The notes beneath the pieces were generated by a model that saw only the letters and a list, made by a program, of their open reading frames with translations, made no database searches and had not been told where the DNA came from. From NCBI GenBank assembly GCA_016715985.1, contig JADJXD010000001.1, forward strand, positions 2,976,001 to 3,040,000: 64,000 bases of DNA. The letters are read 5' to 3'. Both the position numbers and the translations under genes were made by a program. Positions 25,818 to 36,276 of this stretch are shown here, one piece after another (position 1 is the first letter of the stretch; each line of letters starts with the position of its first letter). The DNA is from Saprospiraceae bacterium (GTDB taxonomy: Bacteria > Bacteroidota > Bacteroidia > Chitinophagales > Saprospiraceae).

Positions 25818-25953
25818 TATCAACATTTATTTTCTGTAAATTTGACATTAAATTGTACGAATTTAGCTTGTAGGCAATAGAAATTATTACTTTTATAATA
25901 AAAAAAGGACTTTCCTTTACCATTTGACAATTGAATTATTAAAGCACAAAATT

Positions 25954-27468
25954 ATGCACACCCATTTTTTTAATTCAGCATGCGCATTCCTGAAAGTAGT
26001 GATCTTCATTCCATTATTTCTTTCTTCAATATTTATTGATAATTTACGGTCACAGGAAAACAATTTCTATGATCAGGGAAATTCCAATCGCATGGCAGCT
26101 GAGTGGGAACCGGCTTTGGGTACAATCATTGCATGGCCGCTTACGATTCCATACAAACTGGTGGTAGAATTGGCTAATGACAATAAATTATATACACTGG
26201 TAGAAGATGAAAAGTCAAAGAATGATGCTGTAAGTTGGTTTTCAAAATGGGGAATTGATGTATCTAAAGTAAGTTTTATTTATGCTCCACAAGGTATCGA
26301 TGTCTCTTGGGTGCGGGATTGGGGACCACATGCTGTATTTACGCCCGAAGGTAAAATGATGCTTGCCGATGGAAAATATATTTTCGCCACTCCACTTAGC
26401 AGTTTTTCTTGCACAGACTCACTTGATTTTATGTATATGGACGGGGATAAGATTATCAAAACGGATATAGACGATAATGCAACTGTTCCGATTGGTAAAC
26501 AAATAAATATTGAAGTACTGGATCTCCCGTTCATTAGCACCGGTGGCAATGTAATGACTGATGGACTGGGTACGGGATTTTCATCCTGTATTCTTACCAA
26601 TGAAAACCGATACTACGGAGTGACTGACGATCAGTTTTTTTTACTCAATACGACCCTTCTCGGTTTAAAAAATTACAATATTTTATCCAATTTTGAAGAC
26701 TTTGGAATTCAACATATTGATTGTCTGATGAAGGTACTTGATGAAGACAGAATTATGGTCGTTCAACCGCCTTCTGATCATGCGTTATATCCTGTATATG
26801 AGAACATAGTAAAGAATGAACTTTCACTTCTTAGAAATTATTATGGACGACCTTACAAAATAGTCAGGATGCAGACAGGTGTTTACAACAATAATCATCT
26901 TGCGGCATATTCCAACTCTCTGATTCTCAATAAAACCATTTATGTTCCTCTATTTCAAATTAAAGAAGATAGTGCAGCACTTCGTCGCTGGAGAGAGTTA
27001 ATGCCAGGATATACAGTAAAAGGTTTTGAATTTGATTTAAAAAATGAGCCGGCGTTGACGCAGCAAATGAAACAGAGATATGTCGATTATGGCTGGACTC
27101 ATGGGGATGCTCTGCATTGCCGGACAAGGGCCGTTTGGGATCAGGAAATGCTTTTTATCACTGTCAAAAAATTGGAAGAAGAAGTGTCATGTGCGGGTAA
27201 CAAAAAAGTGTATGCATCGATTATTGATTACTGTAAGAAAGGATTAATTAATGAAAAAATATTGCTTAACTGGAGAATAAAGGGAACTAAGGAATGGATA
27301 AAAATAAAAATGAATAATTCAGGAGAAAACTATTTTGAAGCTGAAATGCCATGTGACAAAGCAGGAGTTGTTGTTGAATATTTTATTTCAGCTGAAGCAA
27401 AATCCGGGAAAAGGGAAAAATCGCCTCGTACTGCGCCGGATGGTTTTTATACTTGTTATATGAATTAA
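25954..27468 (+). CDS. exported agmatine/peptidyl-arginine deiminase family protein
   Basis: A 504-aa guanidino-modifying enzyme with a signal peptide (hydrophobic stretch ending near NLRSQ). MAAEWEPALGTIIAWP, VSWVRDWGPHAVF and GGNVMTDGLG match the deiminase fold, and the catalytic Cys is likely in GDALHCRTRAVWD (about residue 390). About 100 residues follow the catalytic domain and look like an Ig-type beta sandwich, an arrangement known from Porphyromonas peptidyl-arginine deiminase. It could act on free or peptidyl arginine. The ATG at 25954 is chosen over a TTG at 25924. Confidence 0.82.
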   Translation: MHTHFFNSACAFLKVVIFIPLFLSSIFIDNLRSQENNFYDQGNSNRMAAEWEPALGTIIAWPLTIPYKLVVELANDNKLYTLVEDEKSKNDAVSWFSKWGIDVSKVSFIYAPQGIDVSWVRDWGPHAVFTPEGKMMLADGKYIFATPLSSFSCTDSLDFMYMDGDKIIKTDIDDNATVPIGKQINIEVLDLPFISTGGNVMTDGLGTGFSSCILTNENRYYGVTDDQFFLLNTTLLGLKNYNILSNFEDFGIQHIDCLMKVLDEDRIMVVQPPSDHALYPVYENIVKNELSLLRNYYGRPYKIVRMQTGVYNNNHLAAYSNSLILNKTIYVPLFQIKEDSAALRRWRELMPGYTVKGFEFDLKNEPALTQQMKQRYVDYGWTHGDALHCRTRAVWDQEMLFITVKKLEEEVSCAGNKKVYASIIDYCKKGLINEKILLNWRIKGTKEWIKIKMNNSGENYFEAEMPCDKAGVVVEYFISAEAKSGKREKSPRTAPDGFYTCYMN

Positions 27469-27593
27469 ATTCTATATCAGGAAGTTCCTGATTCTTTAGA
27501 CTTTAGTATATTCACTGTACTGTTTTGCAAATTTCGATTCATTAATGCAAATCAAATTTTGCATTTTTTATCATTAATACCACAATTTGCCTA

Positions 27594-27639
27594 TCACATT
27601 AAAATGTGATTGACAGTTAAAGAAATTTACCTAACTTTG
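27594..27639 (+). promoter_or_regulatory. promoter with TCACAT-N4-ATGTGA element, copy 1
   Basis: TCACAT (27594-27599), TAAA, ATGTGA (27604-27609), then directly TTGACA (-33), 19 bases after TTG, and TAACTTTG (27632-27639, -7). The ATG of the SGNH gene is 28 bases downstream. The same palindrome joined to TTGACA recurs at 41818 and 43179. Confidence 0.7.
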
Positions 27640-27667
27640 ACTTTTATTTTGTCAAAACAATTGAACA

Positions 27668-28705
27668 ATGAATCTTAAAGGCTCGCTTATTACTGCCTTA
27701 GTATTAAGTTTTGCATCTATCCTGCTATGGGAAATATATTGGAGATCTCAGGGCAAAGTTCCTGACATAGATGATGACAAAAATCTTTGGGCTGACCAAA
27801 GAGCCGAAGTTAACAGGCTCACAAAAGATGATGTAATATTGACGGGCTCATCCAGGGTACTCTTTGATATTCAGATTTATGAATGGGAAAAAATAACCGG
27901 AAAGAGACCCATACAACTGGCTACAGTTGGATCAACGCCACTTCCTGTTTTCAGAGACATTGTTGAAAAAACAGATTTTGCAGGTACGATCATAGTCGGT
28001 GTCACACCAGGACTATTTTTCTCTACAATTAACGAAAAAGCAGGGCCCTTCAGACGCCCCAATCAAAGAATAAAACATTTTTATAACCGTACTTATGCAC
28101 AGCGACTAAATCATTTTTTATCAATGCCGCTTCAGAAAAATTTTGTTTTTGTTGCTACCAGTGAAGAAGAATGGGCGAGTGATATAGACTTAAAATCCTT
28201 GTTGCGAAATATAAAATTTGGTAACAGAACAGGTGAAGAGCCATTTCCACCTTTTTACCAGTTTGACCTTATAGATGAAAACAGAAATAACCGAATGACG
28301 GAAAGAACAGCAACTGATACAGCATTTGCAGGTACTGTAAAAAAAGTCTGGGGTTTTATGGGTAAAACTAAAAGAGAACCTCAGAAAGACTCCACTATTG
28401 CATATTTTACCCGATATGCAGAAAAATTTATGCAACGAGGAGGTAATATAATACTACTCAGATGTCCCGTTAGTGGACTTTTGAAAGAAAGAGAAACTAC
28501 CAATTTTCCAAGGGAAGAATTCTGGGATGAATTGTTAAAACAATCTGGTGTCAAAGGCTACAATTTTGAAGATTATGAGCAATTCAGTGATTTACAATGT
28601 CCTGAATGGTCACATTTATCTGCACAAGATGCTGATTTTTTTACCCGGGAAATAGTCAAAATCATGTTAGCAGACGGAGCATTAACAGATAACAAAACCA
28701 ACTAA
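27668..28705 (+). CDS. SGNH-hydrolase-like membrane-anchored protein, partner of MBOAT
   Basis: A 345-aa protein with one N-terminal membrane anchor (LITALVLSFASILLWEIYW) and an extracytoplasmic SGNH-like domain. LTGSSRVLFD near residue 60 gives a candidate nucleophile Ser, and WSHLSAQDADFF near residue 320 gives the Asp/His block. It lies 2 bases before an MBOAT acyltransferase. Such pairs (AlgX/AlgJ- or DltD-like with an MBOAT) acylate exported polysaccharides. The substrate is unknown. Confidence 0.75.
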   Translation: MNLKGSLITALVLSFASILLWEIYWRSQGKVPDIDDDKNLWADQRAEVNRLTKDDVILTGSSRVLFDIQIYEWEKITGKRPIQLATVGSTPLPVFRDIVEKTDFAGTIIVGVTPGLFFSTINEKAGPFRRPNQRIKHFYNRTYAQRLNHFLSMPLQKNFVFVATSEEEWASDIDLKSLLRNIKFGNRTGEEPFPPFYQFDLIDENRNNRMTERTATDTAFAGTVKKVWGFMGKTKREPQKDSTIAYFTRYAEKFMQRGGNIILLRCPVSGLLKERETTNFPREEFWDELLKQSGVKGYNFEDYEQFSDLQCPEWSHLSAQDADFFTREIVKIMLADGALTDNKTN

Positions 28706-28707
28706 CC

Positions 28708-30123
28708 ATGTTATTTAATTCACTAGGATTTATTTTATTCTTCGTTATCGTCCTGATTTTATATTATGGTCCTATACTTAACTGGATCAACAAAAAGAGG
28801 ATGTTGCTGCTCACCAGCTATATTTTTTACGGATTGTGGAATCCGCCTTTAATTTTACTGCTTTGGATTTCAACTCTGGTAGATTGGATTGCAGGCAATA
28901 AACTGGCTATAGAAGAAAATCAATCCCGCAGGAAAATGTGGTTATGGCTAAGTATGCTTGTCAATTTGGGTTTTCTTGGTTTTTTTAAATACGGTAATTT
29001 TTTATTGGAGAATTTTACCATGCTTGTCAACGCTGTTGGGTGGGATTTTCAGGCCAGACCTATGGATATATTATTGCCGATGGGGATTTCCTTTTATACG
29101 TTTCAGACGATGTCTTATACCATAGATGTTTATTATAAAAAGAATCAGCCTGCCCGTACATTTTTGGATTTTGCTTTATATGTGACATTCTTTCCTCAAT
29201 TGGTAGCGGGTCCTATTGTCCGGGCCAAAGATCTGATCTCGCAGTTTTATGAAGAGAAAAAAGCAACAGTCGATCATTTTATCTGGGGTTTATTTCTCTT
29301 GACATTGGGACTGTTTGAGAAGGTAGTCATGGCCGATAGTATGCTGGCTAATACTTCAGATACTGTTTTTGATGCAGGAAAAGTTCTTAACTTTTGGGAT
29401 GCCTGGACCGGGACACTGGCATTTTCAGGACAGATATTTTTTGATTTCGCAGGATATTCAAGTTGTGCGATAGGAATTGCTTACATGTTGGGATTTATCC
29501 TTCCAGACAACTTTTTATACCCATATGGCTCCATCGGATTTTCAGAATTCTGGCGCAGGTGGCACATTACACTCTCATCCTGGTTGAAGGATTATTTATA
29601 TATTCCATTGGGCGGAAACAAATTTGGTCTAACCAGAATGTATGTAGCACTGATGTTGACTATGCTTATCGGGGGCCTTTGGCACGGAGCTGCATGGACA
29701 TTCGTATTCTGGGGCTTCCTTCACGGTACCTATCTGATCATTGAAAGAGTGCTTCGCAAAGTTGTAAAAGCAGAAATAAATGTCTGGCAGGGATTTTTAT
29801 TAGCCATTTTAACCTATACATTAGTTAACTTTACATGGGTATTTTTCAGGGCTAAAGAATTCGTTACTGCAAAAAATATGATTTTATCCATGTTGTATCT
29901 GAATGACGAAGGAGAAAAAATACTTGGATATTTTGATATTATAAAAGTGATGGTCATATCAGGAATACTGTTTTTAACCCATTGGTATATGCGCAGAAAT
30001 ACCGTTAAATCAATTGCTGTAAAAATTAATCCGTGGGCTTTAGGTGTGTTGTGGGCGATGATGGTGTTTTTAATTTCTATCGCTCAGGGGAGTGGTGAGC
30101 AATTCATCTATTTTCAATTTTAA
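28708..30123 (+). CDS. MBOAT-family membrane O-acyltransferase
   Basis: A 471-aa polytopic inner-membrane acyltransferase similar to AlgI/DltB. It has the signatures LLPMGISFYTFQTMSYTIDVY, TFFPQLVAGPIVRA and GFSEFWRRWHITLSSWLKDYLYIPLGG, and the active-site His in GGLWHGAAWTFVFWG. It passes acyl groups across the membrane to the paired SGNH-like protein. The two genes are essentially contiguous. Their promoter carries the shared palindromic element. Confidence 0.93.
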   Translation: MLFNSLGFILFFVIVLILYYGPILNWINKKRMLLLTSYIFYGLWNPPLILLLWISTLVDWIAGNKLAIEENQSRRKMWLWLSMLVNLGFLGFFKYGNFLLENFTMLVNAVGWDFQARPMDILLPMGISFYTFQTMSYTIDVYYKKNQPARTFLDFALYVTFFPQLVAGPIVRAKDLISQFYEEKKATVDHFIWGLFLLTLGLFEKVVMADSMLANTSDTVFDAGKVLNFWDAWTGTLAFSGQIFFDFAGYSSCAIGIAYMLGFILPDNFLYPYGSIGFSEFWRRWHITLSSWLKDYLYIPLGGNKFGLTRMYVALMLTMLIGGLWHGAAWTFVFWGFLHGTYLIIERVLRKVVKAEINVWQGFLLAILTYTLVNFTWVFFRAKEFVTAKNMILSMLYLNDEGEKILGYFDIIKVMVISGILFLTHWYMRRNTVKSIAVKINPWALGVLWAMMVFLISIAQGSGEQFIYFQF

Positions 30124-30171
30124 AGATTAAAAATCGCCGGGAAAAAAGAAGAAAAACAAAATCAACATTAA

Positions 30172-31470
30172 ATGGAAACACAAAACACTACGCTGAGTCC
30201 AGTAGAAACCGGCGAACGGATTACAGCACTTGATGTTATGCGAGGCATTGTACTTTGCGGTATTTTGCTGATGAATATTAATGGATTTGGGCTGGCACAT
30301 GCGTATCAGGACCCGACCATTGCAGGAGGTTATGAAGGATGGAATCTTTATACATGGATAGCCACTAATATGTTTTTTGAAGGCACGATGCGGGGACTCT
30401 TTTCACTCTTGTTTGGTGTAGGAATGTTTATATTACTGGATAGAATGGATAAAAGACATGCCGGGATCAAAGGGGCAGATATATATTTCAGACGATTGAT
30501 CTGGTTGCTACTTTTTGGGGTGCTTCATGCATACTTACTGATCTGGGCAGGAGAGATATTATTTAATTATGCCTTGATGGGATTTCTGGTGTATTCATTC
30601 AGGAGACTGGCACCCAAAACGCTGGTTATCATAGCAGTGGTTTTGTTTTCTATAGGGTCATTCTGGAACTATATGGAATACAGAGGAAAAGTAGAAATGC
30701 TTGCACAAGTAGAACAAGCCAAAGTCTTGACAACAGAAGGAAAAGAACTGGCCAGAGACATGAAAGGTGCAACGGAGGAATGGGAAAAAATTCAGGAAGA
30801 CCGTTCGCCGGAAAGTATCGAGTTTTTTAATGAAGGTATGAGAAAAGGATATTTTGGCGTCGTGGCCTTTAATGCACCGGAAGTTTTTAAATGGAAGACT
30901 TACGGCCCGTACAGATACGATGTCTGGGACATACTTAGTATGATGCTATTGGGGATTGCGTTATTTAAATGGAACATTCTTTCCGGAGATAAATCTGTTC
31001 GCTTTTACTTCACGATGGTTTTCCTTGGTTATGCGGTCGGTTTGACGGTTAATTATTTTGAAACAACACATATACTCAATAACAATTTTTCATACCTGTC
31101 TTTCTATGAGATCAATACCACTTATGATCTGGGGAGGGTAGCAGTTTCAATGGGCCATATTGGATTGATCATGCTTTTCAGCAAATTAAATATATTGAGT
31201 TGGTTGAAGTATGCCTTAGCTTGTGTGGGTAAAATGGCATTGACCAATTATCTGACGCACTCCGTCATTTGTATGATCATATTTACAGGAGTAGGTTTTG
31301 GGATGTTCGGTAGGTTACAACGCTTCGAATTGCTTTACGTGGTATTTGGCATCTGGATTTTCCAGTTGATTATCAGTCCGATTTGGCTAAGGTACTTTCA
31401 TTATGGACCGGCTGAATGGCTATGGCGTAAGTTGAGTTATCTCAATGACCCACCTTTCAGAAAAGTATAA
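30172..31470 (+). CDS. DUF418 (YeiB-type) membrane protein, copy 1
   Basis: A 432-aa integral membrane protein. The N-terminal DUF418 signature RITALDVMRGIVLCGILLMNI is followed by several membrane helices, and the C-terminal GKMALTNYLTHSVIC and GPAEWLWRKLSY are family hallmarks. The function is unknown; the fold relates to acyltransferase-3 proteins. Two paralogues lie at 34870 and 40515. It begins 48 bases after the MBOAT gene. Confidence 0.9.
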   Translation: METQNTTLSPVETGERITALDVMRGIVLCGILLMNINGFGLAHAYQDPTIAGGYEGWNLYTWIATNMFFEGTMRGLFSLLFGVGMFILLDRMDKRHAGIKGADIYFRRLIWLLLFGVLHAYLLIWAGEILFNYALMGFLVYSFRRLAPKTLVIIAVVLFSIGSFWNYMEYRGKVEMLAQVEQAKVLTTEGKELARDMKGATEEWEKIQEDRSPESIEFFNEGMRKGYFGVVAFNAPEVFKWKTYGPYRYDVWDILSMMLLGIALFKWNILSGDKSVRFYFTMVFLGYAVGLTVNYFETTHILNNNFSYLSFYEINTTYDLGRVAVSMGHIGLIMLFSKLNILSWLKYALACVGKMALTNYLTHSVICMIIFTGVGFGMFGRLQRFELLYVVFGIWIFQLIISPIWLRYFHYGPAEWLWRKLSYLNDPPFRKV

Positions 31471-31674
31471 TTTGTATTTAATTACAGTTTTTATTTTATT
31501 ATAAATGATAAACTATTTCTTTATTGTAAAATTTTAAGTTTGTATTATTTTGTTTAAAACAAATATTTATATAGCTTAATTAATTTTTAGTATTATATTT
31601 GACTTAAAATTATAACAATAACAATATTAATTTCTTTAATAATTTGATTTTTTGACCAACTAAATATATTTATT

Positions 31675-32166
31675 ATGAGATTTTCAATGATTTTTATTTT
31701 TGTAGGATTTTTGTTTTTATCTTCATGCAAGCAGGTCGAAGATACTTCTGCTTCATTAGCAGAACCATCTCAATCTGACATGACAAATGTCAAAGCCGAA
31801 ATACAGGCACTAGAGACCGCTTGGGCCACAGCACAAAATGCAAAAGACATCAATGCACTTATGGCTATGTACGCGGATGATGCTATCAGCATGCCTGATG
31901 GGGCACCTATACTCAATGGCAAAACAGCCATTCAAGCTAAAATGGCTGAAGAATTTGCAAGTGTACCCGATGGGTTGACTAGTGTCTATACTGTTCAGGA
32001 TGTTTATGGTGATGCAAATACCGTAACTGAGGTAGGAACAGGAGTTACAACAGATTCAACAGGTGCTGTAGTCAGAACAGGTAAATACGTTGCTATCTGG
32101 CAAAAAAGAGATGGCAAATATCTCTGCATCCGGGAGATTTACAATAATGATGCTCCAACAAAATAA
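31675..32166 (+). CDS. SnoaL/DUF4440-like lipoprotein, copy 1
   Basis: A 163-aa lipoprotein (FLSSC lipobox) with a nuclear-transport-factor-2-type fold: ETAWATAQNAKDINALMAMYADDAISMPDGAP, then strands ending GKYVAIWQKRDGKYLCIREI. The ligand is unknown. A close paralogue at 47406 shares the ADDA-SMP and KYICIRD/KYLCIRE regions. TATATTTG at 31594-31601 may be a -7 box. Confidence 0.85.
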   Translation: MRFSMIFIFVGFLFLSSCKQVEDTSASLAEPSQSDMTNVKAEIQALETAWATAQNAKDINALMAMYADDAISMPDGAPILNGKTAIQAKMAEEFASVPDGLTSVYTVQDVYGDANTVTEVGTGVTTDSTGAVVRTGKYVAIWQKRDGKYLCIREIYNNDAPTK

Positions 32167-32182
32167 TCAGTTTGGATAAAAT

Positions 32183-32213
32183 AAAAAGAAGCGCTGATAT
32201 CAGGCTTCTTTTT
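32183..32213 (+). terminator. intrinsic terminator after SnoaL copy 1
   Basis: AAAAAGAAGC pairs perfectly with GCTTCTTTTT, with an inner CTGA/TCAG stem and a U-rich 3' tail. The reading favours plus-strand termination. Confidence 0.8.
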
Positions 32214-32308
32214 ATTTTTAAAATGATATATTATTGAAAATTTTGAAGTAATAATTTGATATTCATTATTTCATTTTAATACATTTTAGGTAGAAAAATA
32301 AACCAGAC

Positions 32309-34747
32309 ATGTTTAACCTTACTAGATACTGCTTTCAATCATCAATTTGTGTTTTGATAGTTATAATCTGCTTTCATAATACAGTTCATTCACAGGTCAA
32401 AGGCAAAATCACAGAGATATCCGGATCTCCACTTGGCTATGCAAATATTTTATTATTACAGGCTGGTGACTCAACATTTATTAAAGGTGAAATAGCAAGT
32501 GAAGACGGCACATTTCAATTCAGAGAAATTCCGGAAGGCGATTATCTTTGCGAATTCAGCATGGTAGGATATCCTAATAAATATTCTCAGGTTTTCACAA
32601 TAACAGCGAATTCCGGTATTGTAGATTTGGGCACTGCCACGATGGATGAAAGTATCACAATTGAAGGCGTCGAAATTGTTGCCAAACGTGCTTTTCTGGA
32701 ACAAAAGATAGACCGAATGGTAGTCAACGTTTCCAATAGTATCACCAATGCAGGAGGGAATGCCTTGGAAGTATTGCAGCGTTCTCCCGGCATACAGGTC
32801 AACCTTTTAAGCCGAACCATCTCATTGGTTGGAAAAGAAGGTGTTGTCATTATGATAAATGGACAGATATCACGTATTCCTGCAGATGCTGTGATCCAAT
32901 TACTGGAAGGAATGAATGCTGATAATATAGATCGTATCGAATTAATACATACCCCTCCTGCAAATTTTGAAGCACAGGGAAATGCCGGTATTATCAACAT
33001 TGTATTGAAATCCACAGGTGATGAAGGACTGAATGGAACCTATTCATTAAATGCCGGACGTGGCAGAGGGAACAAATATGGTGGCAGTATTAATTTAAAT
33101 TACCGTAAAAAACAAATAAATATTTTTGGGGGATATGACCATAAATACAATCTGAACCCACAGGTTTTTACAAACTACAGAGGTATTCAGCAAGGGAGTG
33201 ATTTTCTGGAGACTGACACCAGAAGTGATAGAAACCATACACCCACAACTGGTCAAAATGCCAGGCTGGGTGTAGATTTTCAATTGTCTAAAAATACAGT
33301 TCTTGGAGTTTTAACTACTATGTTGGACAGGAATTGGTATATGGAAGCAGTGAATACAGCAGAATATTTTACAAACGGGAAAGAAGACTTCAGAATAATC
33401 ATGCCAAATGTGGAAACCAATCATGCAAGGTCGTACACAGGTAATATTAATTTAACTCATAAGTTTTCTGGAAATCAAAGTATAAATATTGATGCAGATC
33501 TGGTCAGTTATAATATCAATAACCCCAGCAATTATGATGTTAATACATTTAATACAACAGGTACCCTGACATCTCAATATTCACTTCGAATTGATAAAAA
33601 GACACCAATCAACATTGGTGTAGTTAAAATGGATTATACCTGGGATATAAATAAAGATTTTAAGATGGAAGCAGGAGCCAAGTATATTGAAACCGGCTTT
33701 GACAATGATATTATAGTAGATAGTACTGGGATAAGTAAGGTCTGGACTAATCTAAAAGATTATACATCCTACTCCACATTAAATGAGAATATAATTGCAG
33801 GATATGGAACATTTTCTGGAAAAATAAGTGACAAAACGGAGTTTAAAGGAGGGCTGAGGTATGAATATACCAATAGTAATTTAAGTGCCATCGGTCAGCC
33901 TAACATAGTAGACAGACATTATCCTTCTTGGTTTCCAAGCATTTTTTTAAATCATAAAATATCTGAGAAAAATAGTATTAATTTTTCATATAGCCGCCGG
34001 ATTTCAAGGCCTGGATTAATGCAAATGGCTGCTTTTCTTGTTTTTTCGGACCCTACCACATTATTGGGTGGTAATCCCGCTATTCAACCTTCCTTTACCA
34101 ATGCATTAAAATTGGATTTGACCCATAATTCCATTAGATTTGGATTGTCATATAGCATAGAAAATTCACCTATCGGTATAGTACCGACAGTAGATGCAAT
34201 TACCAACAGACAAATAAACAGTTGGCAAAACCTGATAAACACAAAAGTGGCTAATGCCAATTTTTACTTTCCACTACATCCGACAGCATGGTATGACCTG
34301 ACGAGTAATTTTTTTATTAATTCATCGGTAACGAATTTTGAATTGGAAGGAAAGCCATTTCAAATTCATAATGTCAACTATGGTTTTAATATCAATAACA
34401 GCATAAAATTACCAAAAGGTTTTGCTTTAGAAGTCACAGGAAACTTCAATTCACCGGGATATTGGGGAGTAGCCAAATCCAAAGCAAATGGTACATTCAA
34501 TGTCGGCATTCAAAAAAGTCTGGGAAATAATTGGGGAAATTTAAGATTTAATGCCAATGATATATTTATGTCCTCCAATTGGTATCTTTTAACAGAGCAA
34601 CCACAGGTTAATCTATTGGTTAATAGTTCATTCAGATTTGCCGAACGGGTATTTATGTTATCCTGGACCAATACCTTTGGAAATTCAAAACTTAAATCTT
34701 CCAGAAACAGACAAACAGGATCAGCAGAAGAAGTCCAACGAATTTAA
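32309..34747 (+). CDS. outer-membrane beta-barrel (TonB-dependent receptor-like) protein, copy 1
   Basis: An 812-aa protein with a signal peptide (ending near VHSQ), an N-terminal carboxypeptidase-regulatory-like domain (VKGKITEISGSPLGYANILL to about residue 110), a plug-like domain (about 130-225, LEVLQRSPGIQVN and GNAGIINIVLKST) and a long barrel with alternating strands (OMP_b-brl_3 type). The final strand does not show the usual terminal aromatic residue. The cargo is unknown. A paralogue is at 44769. Confidence 0.85.
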   Translation: MFNLTRYCFQSSICVLIVIICFHNTVHSQVKGKITEISGSPLGYANILLLQAGDSTFIKGEIASEDGTFQFREIPEGDYLCEFSMVGYPNKYSQVFTITANSGIVDLGTATMDESITIEGVEIVAKRAFLEQKIDRMVVNVSNSITNAGGNALEVLQRSPGIQVNLLSRTISLVGKEGVVIMINGQISRIPADAVIQLLEGMNADNIDRIELIHTPPANFEAQGNAGIINIVLKSTGDEGLNGTYSLNAGRGRGNKYGGSINLNYRKKQINIFGGYDHKYNLNPQVFTNYRGIQQGSDFLETDTRSDRNHTPTTGQNARLGVDFQLSKNTVLGVLTTMLDRNWYMEAVNTAEYFTNGKEDFRIIMPNVETNHARSYTGNINLTHKFSGNQSINIDADLVSYNINNPSNYDVNTFNTTGTLTSQYSLRIDKKTPINIGVVKMDYTWDINKDFKMEAGAKYIETGFDNDIIVDSTGISKVWTNLKDYTSYSTLNENIIAGYGTFSGKISDKTEFKGGLRYEYTNSNLSAIGQPNIVDRHYPSWFPSIFLNHKISEKNSINFSYSRRISRPGLMQMAAFLVFSDPTTLLGGNPAIQPSFTNALKLDLTHNSIRFGLSYSIENSPIGIVPTVDAITNRQINSWQNLINTKVANANFYFPLHPTAWYDLTSNFFINSSVTNFELEGKPFQIHNVNYGFNINNSIKLPKGFALEVTGNFNSPGYWGVAKSKANGTFNVGIQKSLGNNWGNLRFNANDIFMSSNWYLLTEQPQVNLLVNSSFRFAERVFMLSWTNTFGNSKLKSSRNRQTGSAEEVQRI

Positions 34748-34869
34748 AAAATATAGTAACCCATATTTAATATTTTAAATGACAAGGACAAACATTAATA
34801 AACTCAAGCAACCCCGTAACTCAACAACTCTTACAACTCAAACCGAAGCAAAACCAACAATTAAAAACA

Positions 34870-36192
34870 ATGGAATCTGATCAACAAACAACAATTACTG
34901 AACCAGTGTCTGAAACTAGTCGCCTTAAAGTCATTGATGCTCTTCGGGGAGTAGCACTTTTAGGTATTTTACTCATGAACATCCCTGGTTTTTCAATGGC
35001 CAATTACTCATTTGAAGCATTTAAAAATGACCCTTCCAATGTAAATTTTTGGGTTTATGCTGTGATATCCATATTTTTTGAAGGTAAAATGCGTGCATTA
35101 TTTGGGATGGTATTCGGTGCCGGAGTATTGCTTTTTATTGCCAATAAAGCTAAAACCGGAAAATCGGTACACGTTATATTTTATCGTCGTATGTTTTGGC
35201 TGGTTTTATTCGGACTGATTCATGCACATCTTATTCTTTGGATAGGAGATATTCTGTATCTGTATGGCGTATGCGGAATGATACTTTATCTATTCCGCAA
35301 TGTAAAACCTAAATATCTTGTGATGGGCATACCTTTAGTGGCTATCATGGACTTTACAGGGAGCACTATTTTTTATAAAGACATTCGTGCAAAAAGGTTG
35401 GACTATGTGGATGCTGTAAAAGCTCAAACTGCCAGTCAGACATTGACAGATGCCCAAACCAAGGCACTCACCGAATGGCGGGAAGTCGAAAAAACCATGA
35501 TTCCCAGCAGGGAGGACGCTAAGGAGAATACTGAAAAAATGAAATCAGATTATTCCACAGTGGCAAGTTATTTAAGACCAATGGCATTTGATGGCCAGAC
35601 AAAATATCTTTTACTCTCTATTTGGGATTCGCTGGCATTGATGCTGCTGGGATTAGCTTTGTACAAATGGGGTTTTGTCACTGGAAGCTGGACTAATAAA
35701 GACTATTGGACGGTGGTGAAAATAGGATATGGTATAGGTATTCCTTTGGTACTTTATAGTTTTTACTACAATTTTACGCATTATTCCACTTTAGAGGCCA
35801 ATCTCGCCCGTATGGAAGTAACGCCGATGGAGTGGACAGGACTGATTTATCCCTTTCAGCGAATTCTGATCGTGATGGGACATGCAGCTTCGATCATATT
35901 GTTGTATAAATCGGGTTTCATGCAAGGACTTTTCAGACGGCTGGAAGCGGTGGGTCAAATGGCCTTTACCAATTACATTTCCCATTCAATTATTTGTACG
36001 CTTTTCTTTTTTGGTTACGGACTCAATTTTTATGCAGAACTTGAGTATTATCAGATTTACTATGTAGCTTTTGCTATTTGGATATTGCAGCTGATCATCA
36101 GCCCAATCTGGTTGCGTCACTTCCGTTTTGGTCCGCTGGAATGGTTGTGGAGGAATTTGACGTATTGGAAAGTGCAGGCTTTCAGGAAATAA
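34870..36192 (+). CDS. DUF418 membrane protein, copy 2
   Basis: A 440-aa relative of the proteins at 30172 and 40515. It begins RLKVIDALRGVALLGILLMNI and ends with GQMAFTNYISHSIIC and GPLEWLWRNLTYW. About 9-10 membrane segments are expected. It follows the first barrel gene by 122 bases on the same strand. Confidence 0.9.
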   Translation: MESDQQTTITEPVSETSRLKVIDALRGVALLGILLMNIPGFSMANYSFEAFKNDPSNVNFWVYAVISIFFEGKMRALFGMVFGAGVLLFIANKAKTGKSVHVIFYRRMFWLVLFGLIHAHLILWIGDILYLYGVCGMILYLFRNVKPKYLVMGIPLVAIMDFTGSTIFYKDIRAKRLDYVDAVKAQTASQTLTDAQTKALTEWREVEKTMIPSREDAKENTEKMKSDYSTVASYLRPMAFDGQTKYLLLSIWDSLALMLLGLALYKWGFVTGSWTNKDYWTVVKIGYGIGIPLVLYSFYYNFTHYSTLEANLARMEVTPMEWTGLIYPFQRILIVMGHAASIILLYKSGFMQGLFRRLEAVGQMAFTNYISHSIICTLFFFGYGLNFYAELEYYQIYYVAFAIWILQLIISPIWLRHFRFGPLEWLWRNLTYWKVQAFRK

Positions 36193-36276
36193 ATATAATA
36201 TTCAGCTGCAAACTTTTATTTTTACTTGACTTTTCAAAAGTCAAACGGCCTTTTGTTAATAATCAATTCTTATATC

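Noticed and set aside
27594..27609. TCACAT-N4-ATGTGA as a CRP site
   Set aside because: The arms are in the opposite order to TGTGA-N6-TCACA, so it cannot be called a CRP site.
32587..33015. 142-aa minus frame opposite the barrel gene
   Set aside because: It is a shadow of the plug-domain coding sequence and lacks any promoter or motif.
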